The notes: a model not told the origin generated them from the letters alone. 64,000 nt of DNA from Henckelia pumila (GCF_033568475.1 NC_133122.1:185647449-185711448), one strand, 5' to 3'. Counted from the stretch's first letter, positions 21,017 to 33,191 are shown. Numbers and translations: made by a program.

Positions 21017-21927
21017 GAACAAGAATGTCTTTCAAATGAAAATATAATATAAATTATGAAAAATAAAATTATAGAATAAAAAAATAATTGAACCGTGAAA
21101 TCTTATAGTTAAAAACATTATCAATCACAAACAAATAAAAAAGTGTTTTAGCAAATAACTAGTATTACTTATTTCACAAAATATTTGAAATTTTCAACAA
21201 ATTTTTCAAGAGAAGAATACTTATGGTTAACAATTGAGAAAATATAATGAATTATTTGACCACCGTTGAAGTAGTGATATGAAATTAAGTTTTATTTAAT
21301 AGTAAATTTTTCTCAAATACTAATTTTTAAATTATAAAAAGAGTTTTAAAAAGATATATATCTTTTTTCAACCTTCAAATTTTTTCTTAAATGTGCAAGC
21401 ATCATGAAAGAGAATATAACAAAATTAACAGAAATGTGAAATAACATCATTAAATTTTAATTCCTCAAGTTTCGTTTATTTTATTTAAGTTTTTATTTTT
21501 TAGCATCATGAATTTAATATTTTTATTTTGAAAATTGTTTAAAATTGATTTAAATTTGGATAAAAACTCTAATAAATTTGTGTTTTATTTACAACTTGTT
21601 TAATTTTAAATATATAATAAATAATATAAAACTCAATTATAAATGATATAACATTACGCGATATTAGTTTTAACACACGAGTAGATGGAAGGATCAAACC
21701 GGGAACTTTTGAGAAATATTTGGCATGAAATCGGCAATATTAAAATATTTAGGACTGAATCGGAAACTTTTGGGAAATATTTAGGACCAAACCGGGAACG
21801 TATAAACATTTAGGACTGAAGCGGGAACTTTTGGGAAAGATTTAGGACCAAACCGGTAACGTCCAAACATTTAAGACTGAACCGGGAATGTGTCCAAACA
21901 TTTAGGACTAGACCGGGATTTTGTCAG
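20645..21927. mobile_element. Fold-back element C with subrepeat arms
   Basis: The left arm (20645-20895) and right arm (21660-21927) are inverted. Each is built of repeated 'ccggttTAGTCCtaaatgttt' words of about 40-45 bp, and ends match as GGGGAAAATTCCGG against CTGACAAAATCCCGG. The middle is AT-rich and contains a (TAA)n run. There is no reading frame. Confidence 0.75.
20949..21015. repeat. (TAA)n microsatellite
   Basis: About 22 uninterrupted trinucleotide copies lie inside fold-back element C. Confidence 0.95.
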
Positions 21928-22109
21928 AAAAAAAAAGTGTGCCCTTTTCACATTTGCTCAACATAGAGGGCCCCATCTTTTTTTTTTAAAAAAAAAAAAA
22001 AATTCCTAATTTGCATAAACGTTTTGGATAGGGTCTGGTAACATGGACGATATCAACTTATGTGGACGAATTCACAAGGTGCTGATATCACAGATAAATT
22101 CTACAATTT

Positions 22110-22360
22110 GATGCGAAAGATGATATTTCTATGGCTAAGATATCGAACCAAAATACCGACTTTTCGGGATATCGTATCGAAATTTTTTCGATATATTAAT
22201 ATTTTTTTGGTATATCGATTTTTTTTTTCGATATTTGTACGATATCAATATGAATTTTTTTCATACCAAAATTTTGAAATTTCGATATCGGTACCGATAT
22301 GAATTTTTTTCATATAAATATTTTGAATACGGTATACCGAAAATCCACCCTAGATATTTC
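22110..22360. repeat. AT-rich inverted-repeat cluster (possible MITE)
   Basis: Repeated 'cgatat/atatcg' and 'ggtatacc' words with partial inverted symmetry are present. Ends and target duplication are not clear. Confidence 0.3.
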
Positions 22361-23063
22361 ACGTTTTATTTTATCTAAAATTTGACTCGAACTTTAATTA
22401 GAATTAAAAATGAATGAGTAAAATGTCTTGTGTGATGTGAGACTGATAATATTTTTCAATTTATTATATAACATTATATTTTATAACCCGTTTATTATCT
22501 CATGAAGCCTAAACCCCGTTTCTTAAAAAAAGCTTTTCAATTTTCATATCCGTAGAAGCTCAGAAAATTTGTCAATCCCCATCAAAACCAAGAAAAGTCG
22601 CACCTGCCGTCTACCTTTTGGTGTCACGGCAAGCAAAGAAAAAACCCAATTAATGACGAAATCGTAAATGGTTTTCATTTTATTGTTAAGTATCAAAATA
22701 TTACTATTAATTTGATTCATTTTTTGTTATGTTTGTAGAATTGAATACATCCTGTTTCCGAATCCCGAAACTAAGAATTTTGGAGTCATGTGTATTATAC
22801 TAAAAAAAAGTTGATTTTTTTAGTTGAATTCTAATGTAAATTCAGTATAATTAATTGATTTAATTGACGATAGCCACAAGCCACAGGCGCACGCAAACAT
22901 CATCCACTACTTTCTTCAAAAGGGGTTTATTTCTCCACTCTCCTGATCACCAGGCATTGATCTTCCCACTTTAATATCATTATTATTAACCATTTGTTTT
23001 AATCCCAACGGGAAGATATATTTAATCAATTTTATCACAAAACATACAGCATGTGATCCATGC
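22361..23063 (+). promoter_or_regulatory. Upstream region of the DUF4228 gene
   Basis: This AT-rich non-coding DNA has no repeat boundary that I could fix. It presumably contains the promoter of the gene starting at 23127. Confidence 0.4.
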
Positions 23064-23070
23064 TATAAAA
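23064..23070 (+). promoter_or_regulatory. TATA box of the DUF4228 gene
   Basis: TATAAAA lies 57 bp upstream of the chosen ATG, in TGCTATAAAACAGC, which is typical plant spacing with a short leader. Confidence 0.75.
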
Positions 23071-23126
23071 CAGCGCACGGACTCTGTTTCTTGAAATATT
23101 TTCAGACAGAGATCAGTAGTTGGGCC

Positions 23127-23627
23127 ATGGGGAACAACATAGGAGGAAGGAAAAAGGCAAAGATAATGAAAATCGACGGCGAGATTTTGAAGATAAAGAC
23201 TCCTGCATCTGCCTTGGATGTGCTCAAAGATTATCCCCCCAGTTACGTATTGCTTGAGTCAGAGTCCGTGAAAAGGTACGGAATCCGGGCTCCTAAGTTA
23301 GAACCCGAGGAGGAACTTAAGCCCAGGAGGATCTATTTTCTTGTGGAAATGCCCAAGTTTCCTGTCGAAACGACGGCCATAACTAGAAGGTCGAGATCTG
23401 TAGTTCACATGGGAGGTGCAGAAGAGCGGCTGAAATGGATGATGTCGAGGGAAAGATCCAACTCCGACATTAATTCGCGCTTGCGTTCGGGCTCGGTTCG
23501 GGTGAAGATGAGGTTGCCAAGGTCCCAGATTGAGAAGCTGATGGAAGAGAGTAGGAATGAAGAGGAGGCGGCTGAAAGAGTTATTGAACTTTGTTTGCAA
23601 AGATGCAGAGAAGAGGAGGCCCCATAG
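23127..23627 (+). CDS. DUF4228 (PADRE) domain protein
   Basis: This single-exon protein has 166 residues. It starts MGNNIGGRKKAKIMKIDGEI; the in-frame upstream Met (23091) is rejected because family members begin MGN, and Gly2 fits N-myristoylation. The N-terminal half is the DUF4228/PADRE domain (KIMKIDGEILKIKTPASALD, VLKDYPPSYVLLESESV, LKPRRIYFLVEMPK). The middle is Ser/Arg-rich and probably disordered. The C-terminus carries the family's conserved VRVKMRLPRSQIEKLMEES helix. From family knowledge, these plant proteins are often induced by pathogen and abiotic stress, and their biochemical role is unknown. A TATA box sits at 23064. The frame is intact and there are no close neighbours. Confidence 0.9.
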   Translation: MGNNIGGRKKAKIMKIDGEILKIKTPASALDVLKDYPPSYVLLESESVKRYGIRAPKLEPEEELKPRRIYFLVEMPKFPVETTAITRRSRSVVHMGGAEERLKWMMSRERSNSDINSRLRSGSVRVKMRLPRSQIEKLMEESRNEEEAAERVIELCLQRCREEEAP

Positions 23628-24467
23628 GTGATTTGGTCCCAATTCGAAATTCCAGATGTTATATTTCAGTGCAGTAATTGGTGTGCAAATCCAGAATCGT
23701 CGTGAAAGTTGAGTTTCTGTTGGTTTAGTTTTTCGGTTATTTGTCTTTTTGTTATATACAGACAAAGGTGTACAGAAGTGCAAGAATCATAAAAGCCAAG
23801 AATTTACAAGTACTGTAAATTTTGATGAACTGTTTTGATTGAGACTTTGTCTGACATTTTATGATGTGTGCACTAGATTGGACTTTCCAACGGTCATTCT
23901 CATTCCTGCAACTTGCAAGAGAATAGAAGACAAAACTCCTACATATTTTGCTAGTGGCCGGTAAAAACTAATTATGTCACTCATTGATCAAGTCAATCTA
24001 ATTTCTAAGGATTGTCATGCTTGTTTGAACAAAATTGAGCTCTACCAACTATTGACCCGACTAAAAAATTTTAAGTTCAGATTAAGCCCAAAACACTAGA
24101 AATTTTACACAATGTGGGCATGAGTGTGGCTTGGTACCATGCCCATGGATAATTTTTTCTCACAAAAGAATTTGGATATGCTATGTTTAAATTCAACCTC
24201 TAGAAATAGTTGGTGGAAGAAATTCTTTTTAAAATAAGAAACAAGATTATATTACATATAAAATATCAATTAGTTTAAAAAAAAAAAAAGAGATAAGTTA
24301 TCCGCACAAAGTCCCTGCATCGATGAAAATATTAACAACATATGTCTCTCCAATCTCTGACTAAATATGAAACCGAAATCGGGAAAAACTCCTTGTGCTT
24401 AAATCATAAAAAAAAATCCTTCAATTCATCTGCAACCAAACAGACCAGCAAATACAGTAAACCACTA
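23628..24467 (+). other. 3' region of the DUF4228 gene and intergenic DNA
   Basis: AT-rich and non-coding. No repeat or RNA gene is recognised. Confidence 0.45.
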
Positions 24468-24476
24468 CTAATACTG

Positions 24477-24646
24477 GGATTATTCTATGCTACATTTGGA
24501 GTACTTCTCCCCCCATGATGTGGTCAAATATCAACCATTGGATCATCGAGACATATGTCAATTTCCATAAAAATATATGGGTCCCACGTGATCTAATGAT
24601 ATTGAAATAGGGTGAGAAACACTCTCAGTGTAGCATAAACTAACCC
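24477..24646. mobile_element. MITE, 170 bp, with 9-bp target duplication
   Basis: CTAATACTG occurs at 24468-24476 and again at 24647-24655. The ends are inverted: GGATTATTCTATGCTACA against GGGTTAGTTTATGCTACA. The 9-bp duplication suggests the Mutator superfamily. Internal words resemble the nested MITE at 19798-19970. Confidence 0.85.
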
Positions 24647-24655
24647 CTAATACTG

Positions 24656-26960
24656 TCCGAAAAATTCTCCCACTCCTACCAAGGTCTCGCCACAAATAAG
24701 TCCTTTGTTGACCTCGAAGCGACTCAAACCATACCCAGCTCATCCAAAGCTAGCTCTATACCATAGACATCTCATGAAACGACAATGGATAAAGAGATTT
24801 GGTCTTGGGTCTCCACTTCTTGTCGACATAACACACACCAACTCAGGCAAAGAGATAGAGCACGTAGGCCAGCACTTTTGCATTGTCTCACACAGACATC
24901 TCGTGAAAGGACAATGCATGCATAAAGATATGGTGTAGGGTCTCCACCTCTAACGCACCTGCAGGAAGTGATGAGTGATGACTGCAGCCTCATGATTCGA
25001 CAGAACATGATTATAGAATGGTTATGGGTTTCTCGATCGACAACTAATTCTCATAATATATATATAGGATAGCCTTGTTTTACATTGAGTTAGGATTAAA
25101 TTAAATTCAACAAAAATCACAAGAGATACATACATATGCACTAGAACTCAGAAAGAAACAAGCATCTCTTACCAATTCTCCAGCTCTCTCTCATATCATA
25201 CACATCCGGCTTCAAATATACAATTTTTTTTAGAATTAAAAAATTTAGTCTTACCTCAAAATTGTGAGGTTAGGACCAATGCTAGCTGCACTCAGCCACT
25301 GATGCACCTCACACCGGTGAATAAAGACGCGTAAATACTGATGAATTCGATGAATTCGTAATGAATTTTATTCATGATTACCAGTAATTTAATGACAATG
25401 GGAATTATGAGCATATAATTTTAGAATATATTTTTAAAATTTGCTTCTGAAATGCCTTTTTGGAAAAATATATATTTGAATATATAATGACTTCTTGAAA
25501 AAAAATATTTAAAGAGAACTTTAAGTACACTTGTAACAGCCTTCTCTACCAAATCAGGTATAGATAAAAGCCCAACTTTTTGTAATTTGATTGCACAATG
25601 GCCCATATTTGATCTCGTGTTAGTCTTTTGAGGTCCATTTGTAATTGGCCATTTTCACCGGTGAAGAAAATATATAAAAGAAAGAAAATAATATTAAAAT
25701 TGTTTAATTGTTATGTACTTAAATAGTTAAATTTCCTTCTGATTTTTTAAGATAATAATATCAAAAACAAAGAAAAGAAAAGAAATGGGTGCACCAGAAA
25801 ATTTGTCAATTATACATTTGATTTCTGTGACAGGAAATAACAATAATAATAATAATTAATTTATTAGAACATTCTTTTTAAAATAAGCCTGTATAAAAAT
25901 AGCTGACAATGTCGACGAGCGACAAGTCACAAGCCAAGTTTGCTTATTCAACGAGTCATGTATGCAGGTCATTTAATACATGCTTCGCTGGTATAATTTT
26001 TTAATAATTAAAATAATATTAAAACGATATCTTGATATAATTTTTTTTTTAAAAAAAATCTTGATATAAAATTTAAATTTTATATTTTATCCCAATTATT
26101 TTCCAATACAAATTTTATGCATTAGTTTTGTCTAAATAAGTTCTTAAGATATCAAGTTATTACTAACATAATTATAGAAGCTCTCAATATTCTTTGTGAC
26201 GTGACATGTAAAATTACAAATATATGATTTCAAAATTATTTTTATTAATAAATAATTTGAATAAAAGAAACTCAAATCCATTTTCTACTTATTTATACTT
26301 TAATCATATTAATCATAAATGATGCAGGTAATAAATCAACAACCTGGATCAGCGGGATTCGTGTGATCCACCAAATTAGGATATCCGAGCTCAAATGATC
26401 TCTTGTTCCAACGGGTCACCTAAGAAAGTTGAAATCCAATGTGTGATCTCTTTTGGACTGCCACCTGATTCACGAATAAACGTTAGAGGCGCCAGATGAT
26501 CACGCGACGAAAACTCTCCAACGCTCAAGTTAAAGAACACCTCTACAAATAGTATAAAAGTAAAAAGCTTTTGGGAATTGAAAAGTCATCTATCTCAAAT
26601 GAGAATGATTTATGATATTTATAGACAAAATGATGTGAGATTAAACTGCAAGCTAACCCTTTTAGAATTTTAAAATTAGTAACTATCCCTCTTTAAGGGA
26701 TAAATTTTACAAATTGAGCTACACATTTTATTTATATACTTAATTTTAGATTACACTAAAATTACTAAAATATGCTTACACCCATCAATAAATGATTTCA
26801 ATATTCTAATGGATTTGATTATGTTTGATACAATAGATGAAAATGGGATGAGTCATGATTTTGTTACTCATCTCATGTTTGTCTCACTTTTTGGTTAAAT
26901 TAATTTCATCTTATGATCTATGCTGTCATTACATATAGATTGGATGAGACATCGCTTCTA
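24656..26960. other. AT-rich intergenic DNA
   Basis: No gene is supported. A less AT-rich block at 26330-26640 reads on the minus strand with a TATA-like CTATAAATATCA near 26622 and could be an LTR piece, but no ends were found. Confidence 0.4.
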
Positions 26961-27226
26961 GCTTATGTGATGAGGACGTGATTGAATTGATATGTGTTGA
27001 ATTTAGAAATATAGATATTTTTCTCAACATTGTTTGCATTTGGTGATAGTAAATGTAATAATCCTAAAAAATTAAAAATAAAACAAAACAACAAGCTTAT
27101 GTGATGAGAATGTGATTGACTTGATATGAGTTGAATTTAGAAATATAGATCTTTTTTTCAACATTGTTTGCAATTGGTAATAGTAAATATAATAATCCTA
27201 AAAAATTAAAAACAAAACAAAACAAC
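26961..27226. repeat. 134-bp tandem duplication
   Basis: A unit starting GCTTATGTGATGAG at 26961 recurs at 27095 with a dozen or so differences, and both copies end in 'aaaacaaaacaac'. It lies upstream of the kinase pseudogene. Confidence 0.85.
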
Positions 27227-27593
27227 TTGTTCATCTCAATATATTAATTATTCATATCTTATCAAATATACTTATAGTGTAAATAGGTAGGAGATGCATT
27301 TACATTTATTTTTTTTAAGTTATAAAGATAAATTTAAAATCAATGGATTTTAAACACCTCAATCAAAATATAAATTTTTTAAATAATATATTTATTTCTC
27401 ATATCTTTTTTTAATTTTTTTTTATTAATGTTCACATATGCAAACGTACGTGTGATTGTATCGGACCCAATGTCCACGCTACCCAAGGCCACTTTCACGG
27501 CCCAACACACTCCTCCTCTTTCCATTCCCAAACCAACATGATTACTTCTGTTCAAATAATCAAATCTCGTCTATCCAATTCCACAAACACAAA
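27227..27593 (+). other. Upstream region of the kinase pseudogene
   Basis: Mostly AT-rich, with a C-rich leader from 27465. No clear TATA box. Confidence 0.35.
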
Positions 27594-29541
27594 ATGGACC
27601 CATTGATTGACGATCTTCAAAGCATGAGCTTCAACTCCTCCTTCACCACCACCACCACCGCCGCCGCCACTGACAACCACCGCTCCACCAGCTCCGGCTC
27701 CGATTGGGCCTCTTCCTCCGTCCACTTCCCTGCATCCATTTTCATAATCACTTATTTTTAAAAATTATAAACACCATCTAAAACTGAACTCTCCCTCCGG
27801 TGACCCCATCGATCCATCGTCCCTTCCCTTCCCTATCCCTCTCCGACCTCCAATTCCTCCGCCGTCTTGGCGTCGGAGACATCGGCGCCGTCTACTTAGC
27901 CGAACTGAACGATCCTCCCACCAACAATCCCATCCCCACGGCTCTCTTCGCGGCGAAAGTGATGGACATGAAGGAGTTGGCGATCGAACCGCAAGAAAGA
28001 AGGTAGAGCGAGGACTGAGAGGGAGATTCTCGAAATGTTGGATCATCCGTTTTTTTCCAAATCTTTATGCCGCCATCAAATCCCCGAATTGGTCATGTCT
28101 CTTGACGGAGTTCTGCTCCGGCGGAGATCTCCACGTCCTCCGCCATGTAAACGCTTCCCCGACTCCGCCGTGAGGTGAATCACATCACCATCATTTCATC
28201 ATTAATTTCCGGTAACTTTTACGTTATAGATGGCGCTTCATGCACTAATTAACTAATCACACACCCAAAATGATCATTATTCAACTATCTACAAATTATA
28301 CTTCGGAAATTTTGGGATAAATAAGAATATTTAATCAAGATTATTGCGTGATATATGAGGTCTTTCGTAGCTGATAGTTATAATCTTTACGTAGTTCTTA
28401 ATTAATTAGAAATTTTAAATTTGAAAATTACATGTTTTTCGTTGAGAGTTAAAAGAAATTTACTAGTATTTTTTTTTATTTTTGAGGATTACTTTCGAAC
28501 GTAGTGTTGTTAATTTTGTTTGTTTGTCGTAGTGTTGTTTATTTTGTTTGTTTGTTTGTTTTTTTTTTAATTTATGGTCATGATTGCCAAGTCACGGGGT
28601 TTCGGTATAGACTGTAGTTAGGCGATCTATAAGTGATTTGTACTTCACTTTGGCAAGGGGCCAAAGCTAGGCCTGTCATTGAAAATAATTTGCTATGATT
28701 ATTAATGCATTAATCTCTCAATTGAATTCATTGACAGGTTTTATGCATCTGAGGTGGTGGTAGCTCTAGAGTATCTTCACATGATGGGCATTGTATTTCG
28801 TGACTTGAAACCCGAAAACATGTTGGTTCGATCCGACGGTCATATAATGCTCACCGATTTCGACCTCTCTTTGAGATGTGACGACTCTACGTCCACACCG
28901 GCCCAACTCGTTTCCACCCAAAATCCGCGTAACGCCCCGCCATTGGACGAGTACGCCATCGACCCACCACCCTTTGGTTCCACCTCTTGCATCCTTCCTA
29001 ATTGCATAGTTCCTGCTGTTTCCTGCTTCCACCTCAAGCGCAAACGCAAGAAGAAGTTGGCACGCCACGTGGGGCCCAAGTTCGTGGCCAAGCCAATCGA
29101 CGCGCGGTCGATGTCCTTCGTCGGGACCCATGAGTACTTGGCGCCAGAAATCGTCTTGGGTGAAGGGCATGGCAGTGCGGTCGATTGGTGGACGTTAGGG
29201 ATATTAATTTTCGAGATATTTTATGGTTTCACACCTTTTCGTGGCACGGATCACGAAATAACCTTGGCAAATATCGTGGTTCGAGCCCTTGACTTTCCTA
29301 AGGAGCACACGTGCCTGCCTCGGCTAAGGATCTGATATCATAATTGCTGGCAAAAGATCCGGAACGACGAATCGGAGCAAAAATGAGCTCGTCGGCCATC
29401 AAGCGCCATTTATTTTTCCATGGAGTGAATTGGGCACTTTTGAGATGCACCAATCCACCCTTTGTCCCTCCTTGTTTCAGTAGATATTTCTTGTTTGATG
29501 AAAGTTTCCCGGGCAGTGCTTCCACCTCAAGTGTTTCATAA
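27594..29541 (+). pseudogene. AGC VIII protein kinase (PINOID/D6PK/AGC1-like), frameshifted
   Basis: Plant AGC VIII kinases phosphorylate PIN auxin carriers at the plasma membrane; this copy could not. Exon 1 is 27594-28174 and exon 2 starts at 28738. The intron interrupts AVR-FYASE, matching the conserved intron of this family as I recall it. Seen in order: Ser/Thr-rich N-terminus, LGVGDIGAVY glycine loop, FAAKVMD (ATP Lys), EREILEMLDHPFF, CSGGDLHVLRH, then [20 protein letters not shown], the AGC VIII hallmark DFD ([14 protein letters not shown]), a Lys/Arg-rich insertion ([11 protein letters not shown]), [27 protein letters not shown] and LLAKDPERRIG. Breaks: stops and a shift near 27760-27790, shifts near 28005, 28050 and 28146, and a shift with stop near 29330. 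The C-terminus ends at 29541, directly against LTR sequence. Confidence 0.85.
28175..28737 (+). other. Intron of the kinase pseudogene
   Basis: Starts GTGAATC and ends TTGACAG. Both splice sites remain good although the exons are broken. Confidence 0.8.
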
Positions 29542-29542
29542 A

Positions 29543-29810
29543 TCGTGGTGGATAGTCAAGTGAAGTCGAACCTCTAGAATTTATCTCTCATTGAATTTTC
29601 ATCATGCGAACTCATCGTTTATTAATTTTATTAATTGCAATTTTTAGTTACTTCGACTCAAACCATTATCGTAGCTCTAAATAGGATTAAGATTTTATTA
29701 GTTACAAATATTTAATATAATATCATCTTATTCATTCTCTGTGAGATCGACTTGGACTCTGTTTCTGTATTAAAAATTGACATCGTACGCTTGCGAGCGA
29801 ATAACACGCA
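29543..29810 (+). mobile_element. Truncated LTR fragment fused to the kinase 3' end
   Basis: It follows the complement of 44150-44370 almost word for word: GTGGTGGATAGTCAAGTGAA, then CTTGCGAACTC or CATGCGAACTC, GCAATTTTTAGTTA, GATCGACTTGGA and ATCGTACGCTTGCGAG, ending CACGCAACG. It is thus the last roughly 270 bp of an LTR of the same family as 44150-45376, here on the plus strand. It starts within 2 bp of the kinase stop codon. Confidence 0.85.
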
Positions 29811-30545
29811 ACGATGAGGTTGCAACCTACAATCAAGTGTGCTAGGAGTTCTTGTTTAGGCAATTGTGTGTAAGTCCTACACTGGAGCGGGTTGTTGTAA
29901 ATGTGTTATAATAATCAAAGTCTTTTAGTGGATCCTCTCGAAGAGGAAGAAAAGGTAACGAAGGAGAGTTTGTGTGAGGACCTTGATTCTAATCATCTAA
30001 TCAAGAATAAATCATACAATCAACGATAGAGAGTCAAGGGATTAATCAAGAAATTTTTTTTTCTAAAAGCATGCACGGACCCCGTGCACCCTCCGTGCTT
30101 GGGTCTGTGCATTAAGTTTTAGCCAAAGCTCAAAGAATACAAATACACGGACCCCGTACACACCTCCATGTCTGGGTTCGTGCACTAAATGCACAAAAGC
30201 TCAACTCTTTGCCTTGCCCAAACATCACACAGACCCTTACCCGAAGGTGGCACGGGGTCCGTGCCTGTCGAACACAACTAAGCGAAGCTAGGCCGAGTAC
30301 ACCCGGACCCTAGCACGGGGGGTGCACGAGGTCCGTGCCCTGCTACACCAGCAAAAATAAAAAGCATGCCAAAACTGATGCATTCCAAAATCAACTCAAA
30401 ATACCAACTCAACATACATAAATTCATACAACTCGTATGAAAATAGTACAAGATACTTCTAAAGTTGTACAATAATTCAAAAGGTAGAACATACATCGGT
30501 TCTAGTTAGTACAACGTAATACAACAAGTTTGAAACATAAATCAA
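29811..30545. repeat. Retroelement-like DNA with a 15-17 bp dyad array
   Basis: No reading frame is supported. GCACGGACCCCGTGC (30073-30087) and GGCACGGGGTCCGTGCC (30249-30265; 7-bp arms, 3-bp spacer) are hyphenated palindromes, with decayed copies near 30092, 30145 and 30310-30340. The rest is AT-rich. It is probably an LTR or internal piece of another element, since the LTR at 34486-36143 lacks this motif. Confidence 0.5.
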
Positions 30546-31394
30546 CTTCTAAACCAAGTCCCCACTTCTATCATTCCCAACTTGATCCAGCGTAGTAGAT
30601 CACATAAAGTTTACCTTCTTTTCTTTGTCCTAACACGACTCCTACAGCATAATCACTTGCATCACACATCAATTCAAATGGTAAAGACCAATTAGGAGGT
30701 TGTAAAATAGGTGATGTACTTAAAATATTAATTATTTTTTTAAAAGCAGTTTCACATTCTTGAGTCCATTCAAATTGTGCATCTTTTGTTAAAAGATTTG
30801 AAATTGGTTTCGATATTATGCTAAATTTTTTTTTATAAATCTTCTATAAAATCCTGCATGACCCAAAAATGATCGAATTTCTTTGATCGTGTTTGGTGAT
30901 GGTAAATTAACAATAACATCAACCTTAGCTTTATCAACTTTAATTCCTTTTTCAGTTATGACATGCCCTAACACAATTTCAGATTTAACCATGTAGTGAC
31001 ATTTTTCCAATTTAAAACATTATTTTTTTTCTTCACATCTTTTTAAAACTTCTTCCAAATTTTTAAGATGGTTTTCAAATGAGTTTACAAAAACAGTTAT
31101 GTCATCCATAAAAATTTTCACAAATTCTTCAATCATGTCACTAAAAATACTTAGCATGCATCTTTGAAAAGTAGCCGGTACATTACATAAACCAAATGAC
31201 ATTCTTTTAAATGCAAAAGTTTCAAAAGGACAAGTGAAAGTAGTTTTTTTTTGATCTTCTAATGATATTGGTATTTGATAATATCCCGAATACCCATTAA
31301 GAAAACAATAATAAGAATTAACTGCCACTTTCCTAAAATTTGATCTAAAAATGGTAACGAAAAGTTGAAAAGTGATCTTTTCGAGTTGCATCAT
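30546..31394 (-). pseudogene. Gypsy reverse transcriptase and start of RNase H
   Basis: The RT has GYSGYYQIPISLEDQKKTTF, FAFKRMSFGLCNVPATFQRC and the catalytic FMDD (KIFMDDITVF), all intact. A stop and shift near 31015 separate LGHVITEKGIKVDKAKVDVI and IRSFLGHAGFYRRFIK. Beyond 30816 a frame-shifted RNase H start can be read (CDASDYAVGVVLGQR-like), ending near 30546. Confidence 0.85.
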
Positions 31395-31518
31395 TTAATT
31401 TTCTATAATCAATGCACATACGCCAACTTGATGGAATTTTAGCTTGTAATAATTCCCCCTTTTTATTTTTTATAACAGTGACGCTTGATTTTTTCAATAC
31501 TACTTGTGTTGGACTTAC

Positions 31519-31947
31519 CTATTTACTATCCGAGATTGGATAAATAATTCCAGCATCTAATAGTTTTAAAACTTCATTTTTAACAACTTCTTTCATGTGT
31601 GAATTTAATCTTCTTTGTGGTTGTTGATATGTTTTAGCATTTTCTTCCAAGTGAATTCTATGTGTACAGATTAAATGATTTATATATTTTTTATCTTGCA
31701 AAGTCCATCCAATTGCATTTTTATGTTTTTTAAGTAATATTATTAAATCTTCTTCTTGTTTTGGTAAGAGGGTAGAAGATATTACAATATGATATGTTTG
31801 ATTTTTACCAAGAAAATCATATTTTAGTTTTATTGGTAAAAATTTTAATTCAAGTTTAGGATGATCATCTTCTTTTACTTCTTCAAGTTCATTAATTTCT
31901 TCAAATAAATTTGATTTAAAAATATTTTTTGAATCAAAACTTTCCAC
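31519..31947 (-). pseudogene. Gypsy pre-RT linker and RT N-terminus
   Basis: Residues YHIVISSTLLPKQEEDLIIL and AIGWTLQDKKYINHLICTHR precede RRLNSHMKEVVKNEVLKLLD, the conserved lead-in to RT. It overlaps the protease frame by a few bases in another frame, so a frameshift separates them. A stop then breaks it from RT. Confidence 0.8.
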
Positions 31948-32554
31948 TAAACAAATTAACTTCAGATTGTTGATTTAAGTTTTTTTGGTGTATATTTTCT
32001 TTCACGATTTTTTCTATTGCATTATCATCTTCATCTTCATTAACACTTGGTTGTTTACATAAATTGAACACATTAAGTTCTAAAGTCATATTTCCAAAAG
32101 AAAATTTTATTATTCCATTTTGACAATTAATTAAAGCATTTGAAGTTGCTAGAAATAGATGTCCCAATATTACTGGAATTTCATTATGTACTTCTATTGG
32201 TTGTGTATCCAAGACAATAAAATCCACAGGATATATGAATTTATCGACTTGAACTAACACATCTTCTACAATACCTCTAGATATTTTGATTGACCTATCG
32301 GCTTGTAAAAGAGTAACAAAAGCAGGTTTTAAATCTCCCAATTTAAGTTTTTCATAAAGTGAATAAGGAAGTAAATTCACACTTGCTCTCAAATCTAACA
32401 AAGCTTTTTTAATTTTATTTTTTTCAATAATACATGAAATTTTTGGACAACCAGGATCTTTATATTTCAAAGTAGAATTATTTTGAATAATAGAACTTAC
32501 TTGTTCAGTTAAGAATCCTTTCTTCTTTACATGCAATTGCTTTTCACAGTACAT
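31934..32554 (-). pseudogene. Gypsy aspartic protease
   Basis: This 206-residue frame matches the protease at 975-2513 (LKLGDLKPAFVTLLQADRSI, GIVEDVLVQVDKFIYPVDFI, ILGHLFLATSNALINC). The active-site motif reads DLRAS where the family has DLGAS, so the catalytic Gly is lost and activity is unlikely. Confidence 0.85.
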
Positions 32555-33191
32555 AAATCTTTTAAAAACTTTGCATAAGAAGGCACTTGTTTAATAGCAT
32601 CTAATAATGAAATATTTATTTTTACTTGTTTAAAAACTTCATAAATATCAGAATCATATATATATTTTTTTATTATTTACTAATGCATGTGGAAAAAGGA
32701 AGATGTTTATTTTACTCGCTTATTATTTCAGATAATTTATCAACAAAATTTTTATTCTTAGGGCTCAAAGTATCATCTTTCTCGAAAGTATCAGGATTTG
32801 AATCCTTATTCTTTGAGTTTAACTGATATTTGTTTTCATCACTATATGGATCATTAACTATTTTACCACTTCTAAGAGTAATAACTAATAACAGATTTTA
32901 CTTGATCAAATTTATCTTGATTTTGATTTTGATTTTTAGGATTAGGTTGTGGTTGAGATGTAAATTTTTCTTTTTCATGAATATTAAGTGCAGATGCAAA
33001 TTTTGCAAGAGTTTCTCTCAAATCATTCATAGATTGACTGTTTGAATATTAATAGACTCTTGCTTTTGAATGTAAGCATGAACTTCATCTTCAAAATGTT
33101 TTCTTGGAGGTGGGATATAAGGAGCATAACCTTGATGATTTTGGTTATTTCGAAAATGTTGTTGTGAAAGTTGTGCATTATTATCGTTCCT

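Noticed and set aside
23298-23783. 161-codon minus-strand frame
   Set aside because: It is antisense to the DUF4228 gene, which has the conserved domain and a TATA box.
24558-25008. Short frames on both strands downstream of the MITE
   Set aside because: They overlap on opposite strands, have no recognisable domain, and the first one begins inside the MITE.
28766-29170. 134-codon minus-strand frame over the kinase
   Set aside because: It is the shadow of kinase exon 2, where the sense strand has the catalytic-loop motifs.
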